DNA from: Tetrahymena thermophila SB210
Taxonomy: Eukaryota; Ciliophora; Oligohymenophorea; Hymenostomatida; Tetrahymenidae
Reading direction: 5' to 3'
DNA: 64,000 nt
NCBI RefSeq assembly: GCF_000189635.1
Contig: NW_002476334.1
Coordinates: 124,001 to 188,000, forward strand
Below are positions 26,544-38,307 of this stretch, piece by piece. A program made the position numbers and the translations under genes. The notes beneath the pieces are model-generated. The model was not told the DNA's origin. It searched no databases and saw only the letters and a program-made list of their open reading frames with translations. The stretch's first letter is position 1. Each line of letters begins with the position of its first letter.

Positions 26544-26738
26544 ATGAGATTGATTATCTTCTTTTTATTAACCATTACTGTTCTTGTAGTATTATTAAAA
26601 TTATGTAAATGTAAATGCGATTAAAAGTTAAAGTAACAAATAGTAATTTAGAATGACAAAATTAATTTAAGAAAAAGAAAAAAATAAATTAAACTAAAAT
26701 TTGTTTATTTTTCAGCTATTTTTACTACAAAAATTTGA
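26544..26738 (+). CDS. Possible micro-ORF, 64 aa with N-terminal hydrophobic segment
   Basis: ATG at 26544 and TGA at 26736 enclose 64 codons starting 66 nt upstream of the divergent ABCG start. The N-terminus (MRLIIFFLLTITVLVVLLKL) looks like a signal peptide or single TM helix, followed by a C-x-C-x-C cluster and a basic tail. The tail is Lys/Ile-rich, like translated A/T-rich spacer, so this may be chance: open runs of 60 codons are expected often when only TGA stops. No homolog is recognised. Confidence 0.2.
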
Positions 26739-27855
26739 GATATTACTAATTAAATGATGTAATTAATCAGGAATTATTTTTTTATTTATCAGGTTTTACA
26801 TAGGTAATACCAGATTTATTAATTAAACTAATAAAAGATTCTTTAAGTTCTTCTTTTATAATTCACAGAATAATCAAAGAAAATTTCTTTATTTTTACAT
26901 CTATTTATTCATAGGTTTACATCTTCTAATTTTTTATCGCTTACTTTAGCTTTTTTTAAAAAAATTATATTCTATAAATAGAACACAACTGTAAATTATC
27001 ATATTAGTAAATAAAAACTACTTTTTTCTAAAATAATTTTGCAAATAAACATATTAGAATGTAAAAAAATTTATATTTAATATTTTATTAAAAATATTCA
27101 AGAAAAAATTATCTCTATTAAATTTACTACAACAAATTTATTTTCATCAAAATAACTAGATAGAACAAAAAACAATAAATTTAAAAAATATTCCTGTTAA
27201 CAAACTTTGTAATCAAAATAATAAATTAGGGAGAGAATATTCGAAAATTCTTAATTTATTCTAGCAAAAATAACATTATTTGTTACTGATTATTTATAAT
27301 AATTTGCTTAAATAAAAGTTGAATTATCAATTTTCTAAAGGAAACCATATTGGTTATTTTGGAATAAAATTATTGAATTCTTTACCTATTAAAAAATTGT
27401 TTTATATAAAATTACATTAAAAAAATATTGTGATATTTTAAAAAAATATTTATCAACTATAATAATTGATAAAATCAACAAAAAACTTAAAAATAAATTG
27501 AATTTATAAAAAGTAAAATAAATTTTTAGTTTTTCAGTTGAATTCATTTTCTTCTCTAAAAATTATTTTAAATTTATTTTTATTAAAGATTTTAAATTTT
27601 TAAAAATATCTTTTTTTAAATTGGTAGAAACGTTTTTTAATGTATATTTATTTATAGCTTAGAATTATGTTTTAAATCAAACAAACACTTTTTTTGTTTT
27701 GGTCATTTCAAAAAATAAATAACAAATAAACAAATAATTAATTGTAAATTTTAATTCATTTTTATAGAAAAACTAATTACAATCAAAAAGAAAAAAGAAT
27801 TTGAAAAGAATATTTAATTATTATTTTTTAATATTTTCACAAAAAGTTCACCAAT
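26739..27855. other. A/T-rich intergenic region
   Basis: About 1.1 kb upstream of the cysteine-rich gene. It consists of long A and T runs with no coding-like frame or clear structure. Confidence 0.55.
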
Positions 27856-29608
27856 ATGGTTTGTTAAAAACTATTTATTTAAGCATTTTTAATTTTGATG
27901 GTTACATTATTTGTTAAAGGAAAATACTAGTGCAAAGTTAATAATCCTGACTATAGCCTAAATAATGACCCATCTCTACCAACTTGCTAAGATTCTCCAG
28001 GTTGTTTGTGGGATTTAAGTTAATGTTCTCCATGCTAAGATAGTTAGTGTATTTGTTAAGATTATAATATTTGTGATTCATGCACGGATGGCTATTTTAT
28101 AAATAATAATAATGTATGTCAATAATGCCCTCCAGGATGCGCAATATGCTGCCAAAGAGAATCACTAACTGATTATATATGTTCTTAATGCAGGGAAGAT
28201 TACACTCTAGTTGGAGGTGTATGTATATAAACTTTAGGTTGCAGATAATTAATTCCAAATAGTGACAAATGTATATAGTGTATAGATGGATATTATTTAG
28301 ATCAATCTTCTTAATGTTAGAAATGTCATCAAAATTGTAAAACATGTTTAACAAAATATGATTGTATTACTTGTAATCATATTTACTCTAATGTTTCTGA
28401 TGGAGGTATTTGTGTGGGAAATGTTACTCCAACTCCCCCTAAGATATAAGTACCTGACTGTATCTTAAAATAGGATGAAAGTAAGTATGGTATTCCTTCC
28501 AATACGGATGAAACACCAAATTGCAATCCATAATTTTACTTTTTAGATATTTCAACAGGGAGATGCAGGTGCAGCTAATGTAATGACTAATATTATCTTA
28601 ATTATTCTTTTACTCAAGAAACTTAATAACTATCATATACTTGTAGTCCTTGTAGCGATAAAGATCAAAATAGCCACAGATGTTTATTAAATGTAAAATA
28701 AATAAAATTAAAATTTCATTTATTCTTTATTTTCTCATATTAATTAGGTTAATGATCTTAATGGCATTACAATAGTATAGTGCAAAGATGGTTATATCTT
28801 GGACTTATCCTCATAGGTATGTGTTGATAATAGTAATAGTAATTGCAGAAGATTATTTGATGGAGATTGTTCTGATTGTTATGATGGTAGATACCCTGAA
28901 TAAGATCCTGATGACAATTTCAAAATTAAATGTTATGAATATGATAAGAATACATGCTTAACGCCAATTAGCAAAGGAACACAGTGTAACAAATGTGTTG
29001 ATGGATATTATTTGTAAGATAATGTTTGCTAATCATGCAATTAGGGTTGTACAACTAGTGATTGTAAGATTTGTTCTAAGTGTTAAACTGCTACTTAATG
29101 CTTGTAATGTAGTTCAGGATACAAATTAAAGAATGGTAGTTGTAGTAGTTGTACTAATCCCTACTGTTCTTAATGTGATTAGGTAGAAAATGTTTGTACT
29201 AAATGCAAGCCAGGATATGGGTTAAATACTTAATCTAAAGATGATACAGACCAGTGCCTGTAATGCTAGAGTAATTGCTTAGTCTGTGATGTAGATTTTA
29301 GAAAATGTACTAAATGCTCAGACGGATTTTATATATAAAATTTTGTTTGCAAAAAATAGCCTGATAATTGTATTCTCTAGGAAAACGGATTTTGTATATA
29401 ATGTGCCTTTGGGTATGTAGCCTAAGCTGGTTACTGTATAAAATGCAACAATTAAGATATTGGTCATTACACATGTCCATCAAATTGCGATGATAGCCAG
29501 ATTTAATTAGTCGATCTTTTGTATTCATAGGTTCTCAAAAACTCAATACTTTTTTTTTTCATAGTATATTTTGGATTTGTGTCTCTACCTCTAAATAACT
29601 TTAGTTGA
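27856..29608 (+). CDS. Secreted or surface cysteine-rich repeat protein (growth-factor-receptor-like)
   Basis: Exons 27856-28692 and 28748-29608 with a 55-nt intron give 565 aa. The start was chosen because it gives a clear signal peptide (VCQKLFIQAFLILMVTLFVKG) before the first cysteine block. The mature protein is packed with CxxC and C-x-x-G-Y units, for example CDSCTDGYF, CIQCIDGYYL, CNKCVDGYYL and CTKCKPGYGL. This spacing is typical of the furin-like / growth-factor-receptor Cys-rich repeat superfamily that is greatly expanded in ciliates. Many disulfides are expected, so it functions outside the cell or in secretory organelles. The C-terminus ends in a hydrophobic stretch (SILFFFIVYFGFVSLPL) and a few polar residues, which suggests a GPI signal or a terminal TM helix. 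A specific ligand cannot be inferred. The last exon might be spliced differently near 29530. Confidence 0.88.
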
Positions 29609-29873
29609 ATTTTTATTTATTTTTGTATGCTAAAATCTAAAAATGTTTTATAAAAAAATTAATTTTCTTCTAATTGTTGTTGTTTTTTATTTTTAATAAG
29701 AAATTTCAAAAAATGTATTTAAATTTTATCTTGAATATTTTATGGAATAAAGAACAAAGACGACATATAAGCAAATAACAGTCAAGAGTATTTATTTATT
29801 TATATTTGATTAGCAAATATAACTAAAACATATAAATTTGTATGCTGTAAACTAGTAAAGTATCATGTTAAAA

Positions 29874-30356
29874 TCAATTGTCTTCTAATTGGTCGTGCTC
29901 GCTGACGTTAGATTTAGAAGCTAATCTGAAGAGATAAGTGATCATTGAAAGAACTAAGACTATGAATATGAAATAAGTAACAACCAAGAATAGTTGAATG
30001 AAGTATGCAATAATAGGAGCATCAGTTAAACAAGTTTCAAAACCAGCTTAAAAATAGAGAACGTTAGCATAAACAAATAATCCAAAAAGGAAAAGGTAGT
30101 AAGCTATGTCAAGGAATTCAAAGAACAAAATAATATCGTGATTTTTATATTTTGGGACCATTGTTATTAATTGATATGTTCCCTTAATGATCTAACTGTA
30201 GAATACTAGATCAACGAGTAAAGAGTATTAGTATCCGCATGTTTCTTCTGAATATTATCTTTCAATGAGTCCGCTTGCAGTCAAGAAAATCAAAGTAAAG
30301 AAGAAATGGGCTCCTTCTGAAGACTTTAGCTTAGTTTTGGCTTCTATTTCAATCAT
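29874..30356 (-). CDS. Four-transmembrane protein, 160 aa
   Basis: A single exon from ATG at 30354-30356 to TGA at 29874-29876. The polar N-terminus (MIEIEAKTKLKSSEG) is followed by four hydrophobic segments: HFFFTLIFLTASGLI, YSLLVDLVFYSQII, LFFEFLDIAYYLFLFGLFVYANVL and IIAYFIQLFLVVTYFIFIVLVLSMI. The tail is short and acidic (SNVSEHDQLEDN). The loop before the fourth segment holds a Cys (FETCL) and another lies in the first loop (ETCGY), so a disulfide is possible. Size and topology are tetraspan-like, but tetraspanin CCG signatures are missing. I do not recognise the family. Codon use and clean ends indicate a real gene. It converges on the cysteine-rich gene, with only 265 nt between their stops. 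Confidence 0.82.
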
Positions 30357-31469
30357 ATTTGCTATACCTTTTTATAAATTATTTATTATTTATTGCTTCT
30401 GTTGTGTATCTTGCAATTAAAATTTCTTATTTAATATATTTATAAATTTTTTCTGTTTCCCTTTCTAACATTTATTTATAATATAAAATCCAGCTATTTA
30501 TTTATTTCATTAAGTAAAAAAAAAACAAGCAAACAAACAAGCAATCAATCTCTATCGTTTTACATAAGACGATTCTCTAAATTTTATTTTTTTATTTGAA
30601 ATTTATTATCTTTTATTTTCATTTTATGAAAAAAACAAACAAAAAACCTATCTACCAACCTACCTGCCTATCAATTAAAAATTAAGAAAAAAGATATATG
30701 AATAAATTATTAAATTCAACTATTAATTTTCAAATTAAAAAATACAACATCAATATTTCTGTTTGAATTAAATATTTCAAAAAGTTATCTAAATTATTTT
30801 ATTTAATTTTCAATATTTTTAAATTAATTAAAAGAAAAAAAATTTTATTTTTTCTTAATTAAAATGAAAATTTACAACATTTGCAATTAATTATTGTTAT
30901 AAAAAATAAATATTTGATAGAAGTTTTAATAAGTAAATTATTTGTTAAAAAATTATTTTTTGAGTTATTATATTTTATTTATTTAAACATAATGTAATTT
31001 ATTTTATTTGAATTAAACATATAATAAAAAATTATTTAATTTAAACTTTTGAAATTAAAAAATTAATTAGAGAAAATTAAAATATTTTTTTTAAATAAAA
31101 TAATATTTAATGATAGAGTTTTTAATTAGTGTTTTTGTTGTGTAAGAAGAAAATATAAATAAATAAAATTGATTTCTATCATTTATTTACATCACCAAAA
31201 TTACTATATTATGAGTAGAAGTTTTTGTTCTAATTATTTGGCTAATAAGAAGGTATTTTGAAACACCATCATATGATTAATACAAAGCCACATAATTTAT
31301 GTATTATTAGCTCTTAGATTTCTTAATTAATTAATCAAGATTTTTCTTTTTTTTAGAATGGAAGAGTTAAAAACAAACAAATTTTAACCAAAAATTAATT
31401 ATAAATATTTTTATCTTGTAAGAAATAATAGTATATCATTTTATAAATAAATAAATAATAAATTCATAA
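30357..31469. other. A/T-rich intergenic region with simple CAA-type repeats
   Basis: About 1.1 kb between divergent genes. It includes a short AAACAAGC/AAACAAAC tract near 30525-30550 and a CTACC-rich stretch near 30650. No coding frame is seen. Confidence 0.55.
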
Positions 31470-32899
31470 ATGCTTTCAAAAACTATTAGATTCTGCTTCG
31501 CTAGAACACAAGCTAACTTTAGCAAATTTTCTAAAACTATTATCCCTGATTATTTTAAAACAGAACCCATTATTGAAGTAGTTTTTTTTAGATTTATAGA
31601 TAAACCTACTAATCGTTTTGCATATCCAAAAATTTATTATTTCTAATTATTAGGGTTAGTATCAAGTTACTCCTACACTCAGTGTTCCATAAAATATCAA
31701 ACGTCCTGATTATGTAGGTAGAATAATTATTATTCAAATAAATAGAGTTATTTGTCATCAATCAATTAGGTTGCTAATTTCTTAATTTTATTAAAAGATA
31801 ACCCTAACCCTATATTTGGTATCTATCATGGAAACCCAGTTGTGCACAATCAAGATATTATCAGGCGTAATTTTTCAGAAATTTTATAATTTTTAAGATA
31901 AATTATTTATAAATTCTTTCTGTTACTCTAATAAATTTTCATATTTTATCCTAATCAAAAGCTTTTTTGAGCAATATATTTGTAAAATAGACTGCAATTT
32001 ATATATTAAAATCAAATAATTTGATAAAATATTTCAGATTATTAATTAATTTTCATGTTTCATTCAAAATTTTTAATAAAGGTTTGAAGATAGCAGGAAA
32101 TTTAGCTGCTAGAACTCTCGCTCATCTTGCAAGTCATGTCAAGGAAGGAATCACAACTGATGAATTAGATAAGATTTGCCACAAATTTATTATTGACAAT
32201 AATGCTTATCCAACAGCATTAGGTTTTATGCATTTTCCTAAGAGTGTATGTACTAGTGTTAATGAAGTCGTATGCCATGGTATTCCTAATACTAGACCTT
32301 TGAAGAATGGTGATTATATTAATTTAGATGTTACTCTTTATATTGAGGGTGTTCATGGAGATAATTCATTAATGGTACCTGTTGGAGATGTTCATCCAGA
32401 AATTATGAAATTAATTTAAACTACATAGAAAGCTTTATATGAAAGTATTAAAGTTTGTAAACCTGGTACTCCATTTAGAAAAATTGGAGAAGTTTGTGAG
32501 TAAATAAATTACATAAAACTACTTAATTGAGTTTAATATTTATTATAAAAAATATTTAAAAATTAATTACTATTAATAAAAAGATCTATTGCTCATGAAA
32601 ATGGTTTCTCAGTTTGCGAGTTATTCACTGGACATGGTGTAGGAGAATTATTGCACATGGCTCCAGCTGTTTTCCACGAAAAGAAAACAAGATCTGAAAA
32701 TCCTTATGTTATGCAACCTGGTATGGTCTTCACAATCGAACCTATATTTACTATGAGAAGAGGACGTTATCAAATGTGGTCTGATTAGATGACAGTTGTT
32801 TCTCCTTATAATCCATCTGCTTAATGGGAACACACTATTTTAATCACAGAATAGGGTCATGAAGTTATTACTTTAAGAGATGGAGAAAAAATAGAGTGA
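31470..32899 (+). CDS. METAP1D: Methionine aminopeptidase type I, probably mitochondrial
   Basis: Exons 31470-31577, 31654-31717, 31798-31866, 32082-32499 and 32584-32899 give 324 aa. The enzyme removes N-terminal Met from new proteins. The five metal ligands are present at Asp163 (INLDVTL), Asp174 (HGDNS), His237 (TGHGVGELLH), Glu272 (TIEPIF) and Glu302 (WEHTI). The spacings Asp163-Asp174 (11) and Asp174-His237 (63) equal those of the E. coli enzyme. GYQVTPTLSVPQNIKRPDYV resembles the segment preceding the catalytic domain in the mitochondrial MAP1D branch. The Arg/Phe/Ser-rich N-terminus without acidic residues (MLSKTIRFCFARTQANFSKF) fits a mitochondrial targeting peptide. There is no zinc-finger N-extension as in cytosolic MetAP1. 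Intron 3 (215 nt) is longer than usual. Mitochondrial location is inferred. Confidence 0.93.
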
Positions 32900-33914
32900 A
32901 AAATTATTATTTAAAAAGGATTATAAATTTTAAAAATAAGATTTTAATAGTCAGTAATTCTATGATATGCTTATTCTTCGCATTTTAAATAAAAATAATT
33001 AGCTTTTATAAATATTATTTTATTACTAAACTTTTAGAGCTTACAAAAAAAAATTTCTAATAAAGCTTGAATTTAAGAGCCATTTTTAAAATTTAGAGAT
33101 AGTTAAAATAAAAGTGTTACTAATTATTTAATTATAAATAATTTTTTAAATAAATTAATTGCATTTTTAGGTTTTGATTTACAACAAATTTTAATTAAAT
33201 AATTTTCAATTTATTTGTAAAATAAGAAAATTGATAAAAATAAAATAAAACAATTTGATTATCAATTTGAGTAAATTTATTCATCTTATTAAATGTAACA
33301 TTTGAATAAAATTCTGTAATCTTAGATTGATAGATTAGCATTCATTTTGTATGTCCAATTAGTTTTAATAATTTACTTAAAAAAATTAAAAATATGAATT
33401 AAATTATATAAATCATATTATAAAATATTTAAGTGCATAAATTAAGTTGCTTTATTAATTAACTCTAGAATAGAATTTAATAAAAATATGGTATAGGAGA
33501 ATTTGTTTTTTATTTGAGGCATATTTAGTATTTTATTTGATTTACGTCTCTTTTCTTAAAAAGAATAGAAAGTAGACAAGTGAATGAAAAAAATATATCA
33601 ACGCGTGTATTTTTAGATGGATTTTTTTAAATAAAACAAGCAATTTAATTAAATAAAAACACTGATTACAAAAGATCTACTGTTTTTATTTATTGCACGC
33701 TAAATAAAGATTTGTGTGAAGCAAATATTAAAGATATCGTTTATTAAAGATAGAAGAATTTTAAATAAAGTATATAAGACAATAGTGCTATTAAATAGCA
33801 ACAACTCAATCTTATCAAAACTTAATTTCAAAGAAAAATATAAAAAATTTGAAAATTATTGATAAAAAAGCACTTCAAAAAAAAGAAGATAAGCAAGAAA
33901 TAACATTAAAATAA
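32900..33914. other. A/T-rich spacer upstream of the Tudor-SN gene
   Basis: About 1 kb between two head-to-tail plus-strand genes. It contains the 3' flank of the aminopeptidase and the promoter of the next gene. No feature is recognised. Confidence 0.55.
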
Positions 33915-36172
33915 ATGGCTGCCCAAAAGGATTTAAAGAAGGATAAAAAAGACATTAAGCTTCAAAATATCGAATTTGTTGGTATAGTTAGAGAAGTTCA
34001 CTCTGGTGATTCTCTCACAATCTAATCAACTAAAACTAATAACATCGCCAGATTTTTCTTGACTCACGTCAGAGCTCCTAAGGTTGGAACCAATGATACA
34101 CAAGATAAACCTTATGCTTTTGAATCTAAAGAATTCCTTCGTAAGAAACTCATAGGTCAATAAGTAGAAGTAAAATTTGAATATGAAAAAACTGTTAAAG
34201 TCGCCAAATCTTGGGAAGATGACAGTGAAGCTACTGAAAAACAAATGAACTTCTGTACTGTGTTCTACTAAGGCTAAAATATTAATGTAGGATTTTTAAA
34301 ATTATTTTTTTATATTTCCAACTAATAAAACATCAAATATATTATTAAAAACACTCTAATTCATTTAAACTCTTCTAATTACTTGTTTTAATATCATTTT
34401 TTTAAAAATTTTAGCTCTAATTAATCCAAGAAGGTTATGCTGAGTTCAATTTCGCCAGAACAGAAGAAGAAAAATCATAATATCACGATGAATTGAAGAC
34501 TGCTTCTGAAGAAGCTGCTAAGAAAAAGAAGGGTCTCCACTCTACCAAAAATATCCCTCTCCACAGATTCAATGATATTTCTCGTTTGAAAAATAAGCCT
34601 AAACTTCTTGAGCACTTCAACTCATTGAAATCGTAAATAATTTACATAATTTTTTTTACAAATCCTCTAAATTATCGTTTAATTCTAACATTAAAAATGG
34701 AATAACCTACCAATAGAAAAAATTAAAAAAAAAAGCATAATGCATAGTTAAGTTTTAGTCTTCAATTATATATTAGAACAGGTTTATAAATATTTTAACA
34801 AACTATATCAGATTCTTATAAACGTGTCACTATAGATTTAATTAAAAAAATTCCAAGATATCGTTTTTAATTAATTTTTTAAAAATTAACTGATAAGTGA
34901 AAATTTATTTAAGACTTTTTTATTTCAACTAACTAAAAAATCTAGAAGATTTTTAAAAATTTTTAAAAATAAATTATGTTGTTTTAACAAAAGAAAAAAT
35001 AAAATATTATTTTTCTTAATAATTTTTTTTTTTAACTTAGAAAAGCTAGATTAACTGGTGTTGTTGAATTGGTCATTAGTGGTGGTATTTATAAAGTTAG
35101 AGTTAATGAAGAACCATACTCCATTCTTGTTCTTTTAAGCGGTGTCAGATGCTTACCTCCTGATAGTAATATTCCCGAATACACCACCTGGTCAAGCAAA
35201 GCATTAGATTTTGCTAAAAATAATCTACTTTAGAGAGATGTTGAAATCCAATTAGAACGTATGGATAACAAGGGTAAGTTCCATGCTACTGTTTTAGTGA
35301 ATAAGTAAAATTATGCAAGCTAGCTCTTATCTTAAGGACTTTGCTTTACTTTTGGTAAGGCTAAACATACTACCGAATATGAAGCTATTGAAAAGGAAGT
35401 ATAAGCAGCCAAGAAAGGATTATTCGGTTCAAATAAAATAAATATTGAAAGTTTACGTGGTTAAAATTTTGATGTAGATTAAAAAAATGTTAAAGCTATT
35501 TCAGGTAGCATTTAAGCCAAGTTAAGCGAATTAATTAACACTGATGAATTCTATATCCAAGAAAATTCTCGTATTGCTGTTTTAGATAAGATGGAAAAGG
35601 AACTCGATGATTTTGACTTAGAAGCTTATCCTAAACTTTAATAACCTGTTTAGCCTGGTACACCTTGTGTAGCTCTTTTCAGTGGAGACAATAATTATTA
35701 TAGAGGTAAAATAGTTAAGAAGCGTAATGATAATAAATACGAAGTATTTTTCATTGATTACGGCTTCTACGATAGTGTTCATATTGATGATATGTGCAAA
35801 TTACCTGAAAAATGGGCTCCTATTCAACCATTTGCTATCAAGCTCGGATTAGCTTACTGCGTTGGTTTACACGATAAGCATCCCTTGGCAGTAGAAAGTG
35901 ATGAAACATTCAAAGAGTTAGCTTGGGGCAAAAAAATCCACTTATCTTACAAATACGAAGACAACGGCGTAAAATATGTTATTGTATAAGATGCAGCTAA
36001 TACTCCCTTGAACTAAACCATCAACTTCCAACTTCTTAAAAAGGGTTTGGTTAGATTAGATGAAGGAGTAGCCCTCCCTGAAGAACTTCAAGCTTGGTAA
36101 GAAGAATAAGATTTCGCTAAAGAAAAGAAAATCGGTCTTTGGGCTTATGATGAATAAGAAAATGATGATTGA
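33915..36172 (+). CDS. SND1: Tudor-SN family protein (staphylococcal-nuclease-like domains plus Tudor), shortened
   Basis: Exons 33915-34286, 34415-34632 and 35041-36172 give 573 aa. Residues ~20-190 form an SN-like domain ending in GLHSTKNIPLHRFNDIS, which resembles the third SN repeat of animal SND1. A second SN-like domain covers about 197-330. A Tudor domain follows at about 400-470 (YRGKIVKK...FFIDYGFYDSVHIDDM), with the aromatic residues of a dimethyl-arginine cage. The C-terminus completes a split SN fold (LLKKGLVRLDEG...KIGLWAYDEQ). Animal proteins have about 900 residues with four full SN repeats, so the first two repeats appear to be missing. The family acts in RNA metabolism and has been linked to RISC; Tetrahymena Tudor nucleases (TTN genes) have been studied in small-RNA-guided DNA elimination. 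I cannot tell which TTN this is. The second intron is long (408 nt). Confidence 0.9.
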
Positions 36173-38307
36173 AGAGATGATAATTGAAATCTGATTAGTT
36201 TTTTAGTTAATTTTAATATAATAAAAATTAACAAAATATTTATATTTAAAAAACATAAAATATAAACTATTAAAAAATAAATAACAGCAACATTTTTATA
36301 ATTACTTTATTTTTATAAAACCATAAAATAAAATAAATTAAATCTTCACAACTTAATCAATTTATTTTCTAAAAATAATTTAAAAATTCAATTTATAATA
36401 TTAGTTATTATTTTTAAAAAAATATCTTTAATAATAATATTTAATCAACTTAAAAATATTCAACCCTTACTTCTAACTTAAAAATTAAATTATAATTTTT
36501 TTTCTTATCAAACAGCAAAGTATTAAATTTGTAACGATATAAAAGTTATATTTTCAAATTTATATTTTAGTATTTATTTTGAAATTTTAGCATAAAGGTA
36601 AAACGATTAATTAATTTATTTTTCATTAATTAATACCCTCCTCTTACTTTGATAAATTTTCCAAAATTATATGGCCCTCTTTTTATATAAACTGATCAGG
36701 GCTTAAACTTTTTTGTTTAGAAAGACATTAACTACATAAAAGTTTGAATTATATTTATAAATTTATTAATTATTTAAGAGTTTCTAAGTGTAGATAATTG
36801 ATAAATTTTTATATACTTTAATTAGATTTTTAATCTAATACTGTGAAGAAAGACTATAAATTTAAATAAAAAAATATTTGTATTTTTATTCATTTAACAG
36901 ATTTAGTTTAAAAAAATATTAATTTAAATACTTTTAAATTATTTAAAATTAGCCACTGTTTAATGTGTTGTTTTAATTTAGTTAAAATGAGTAAGGTTAA
37001 AAATAGTAAATCATACTATTAATTGTAACTTAAGAAGATTAATTAAATTTGAAAATCATTCCTATCCTATCGCAATCAGTATTAATAAAAGAATTAAGTT
37101 GTTACTAAATTACAAATTAATTATAATGCGTATGTCTTGGAGTAATATTTTAAAATTCAAGTAAACTCATTTTAAGAATCTTTTTTTCACGCATAATTAG
37201 ATAAGCCAAGTATCCAAGTAAATTGTAATTAACCTACAGAAAATCTAAATTCTAAAACTGTGTAGTAAGCTATATTATATTCAAATTCTATGTCAATTAA
37301 GCCATTTTCATTTTAATACTAAGCTGTAGAACTATTAATATTAAAATATTTGGATTTTTAATTTTCTTGATTGTGTGGTTATACTTGCAAAATAATTAGA
37401 TCATATTATACATTCGTTGTAAATATTATTCTTTTATATGAGAAAAACTAGCATGTTTTTAGATATATTAATTCCTTTATATCCCTAAAAAAATCTAATT
37501 TTGTAATTTAAACAACTTACATTAATAAAAATTAAACAACAGGTGAAATTAAAAGTAAATATTTTTGCTTAGCCTATTTAAAAAATAAAACAACTTAATG
37601 AAAATAAAATCATGTGGATTTTTACTTCGAATTTATTTGATCAAGTGTGTGGTAAAATTTATAAAAATTTTCAATTAAATTTTTTTTCTATCGTGAAAGT
37701 TGCACGTTTTTAGTATGTTTTAGCATATTATTCATTTGCAAATAATGACTTAATATCTTTCAATTTAATTTTCTTTTTTCACTAAAACCTCAAACTCTCT
37801 TGTTTGATTACTTGTTAAAAAAGTATCAGAGCTTTTAGAATACGTAATCTGATGTCATTAGAGTTTATATAAGGAGTTAATATTAATAAACGAAGAAACA
37901 AAAAATGTGATATTTAAAAGCAAACTGGAAATCAAACCAAATTTTAAAATATATATGAGAGTCATCTATTTTTATCTCTTAAATTTATATCTTCTATTTA
38001 TAATTTTAAATACTAGCTTAAATATTATGATCGATTTTTATATAAAAATATATATCAAACATTTTAGTTCACCTTATTACTAATAGTTGAGTTTAATAAT
38101 AGAAATAGATTGAAATACCTCAATAATAACCATCAGACATATCTTACTCATGTAATTTATTGTGGAATTAAATACAACTTTTACTAGTATTTTTCTCAAA
38201 ATTATAATCAAAACTTTTTAAAAAGAAAAAGAAAAATTAAAAAAAAGGAAAACAACTTAATCTCTTAAAATCTTAATAGTAGAATTCTGTTGGTTTGAAA
38301 AAAACCT
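36173..38307. other. Intergenic region containing a long TGA-free frame of doubtful meaning
   Basis: About 2.1 kb upstream of the P5-ATPase. One plus-strand frame has no TGA from 36991 to 38295 (435 codons; first ATG at 37126). The product would be almost devoid of Gly and poor in Glu, Asp and Ala, and full of Ile, Asn, Lys, Phe and Leu, like translated spacer DNA. I treat it as non-coding. Confidence 0.5.

Noticed and set aside
28097-28354. Minus-strand open frame of 85 codons inside the cysteine-rich gene
   Set aside because: It is antisense to a well-supported exon full of CxxC motifs; composition follows from the sense coding sequence.
31800-31812. CCCTAACCCTA, resembling a vertebrate-type telomeric repeat
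   Set aside because: It lies in the aminopeptidase coding frame (encodes DNPNP), is only about two units long, and Tetrahymena telomeres are built of CCCCAA units.
36991-38298. 435-codon plus-strand frame without TGA just upstream of the P5B-ATPase (first ATG at 37126)
   Set aside because: Product almost lacks Gly and is poor in Glu, Asp and Ala, like translated spacer. With TGA as the only stop and ~20% G+C, TGA should occur about once in 60 codons, so over the ~30 kb of spacer in six frames about one run this long is expected by chance. RNA-seq over 37.0-38.3 kb would settle it.
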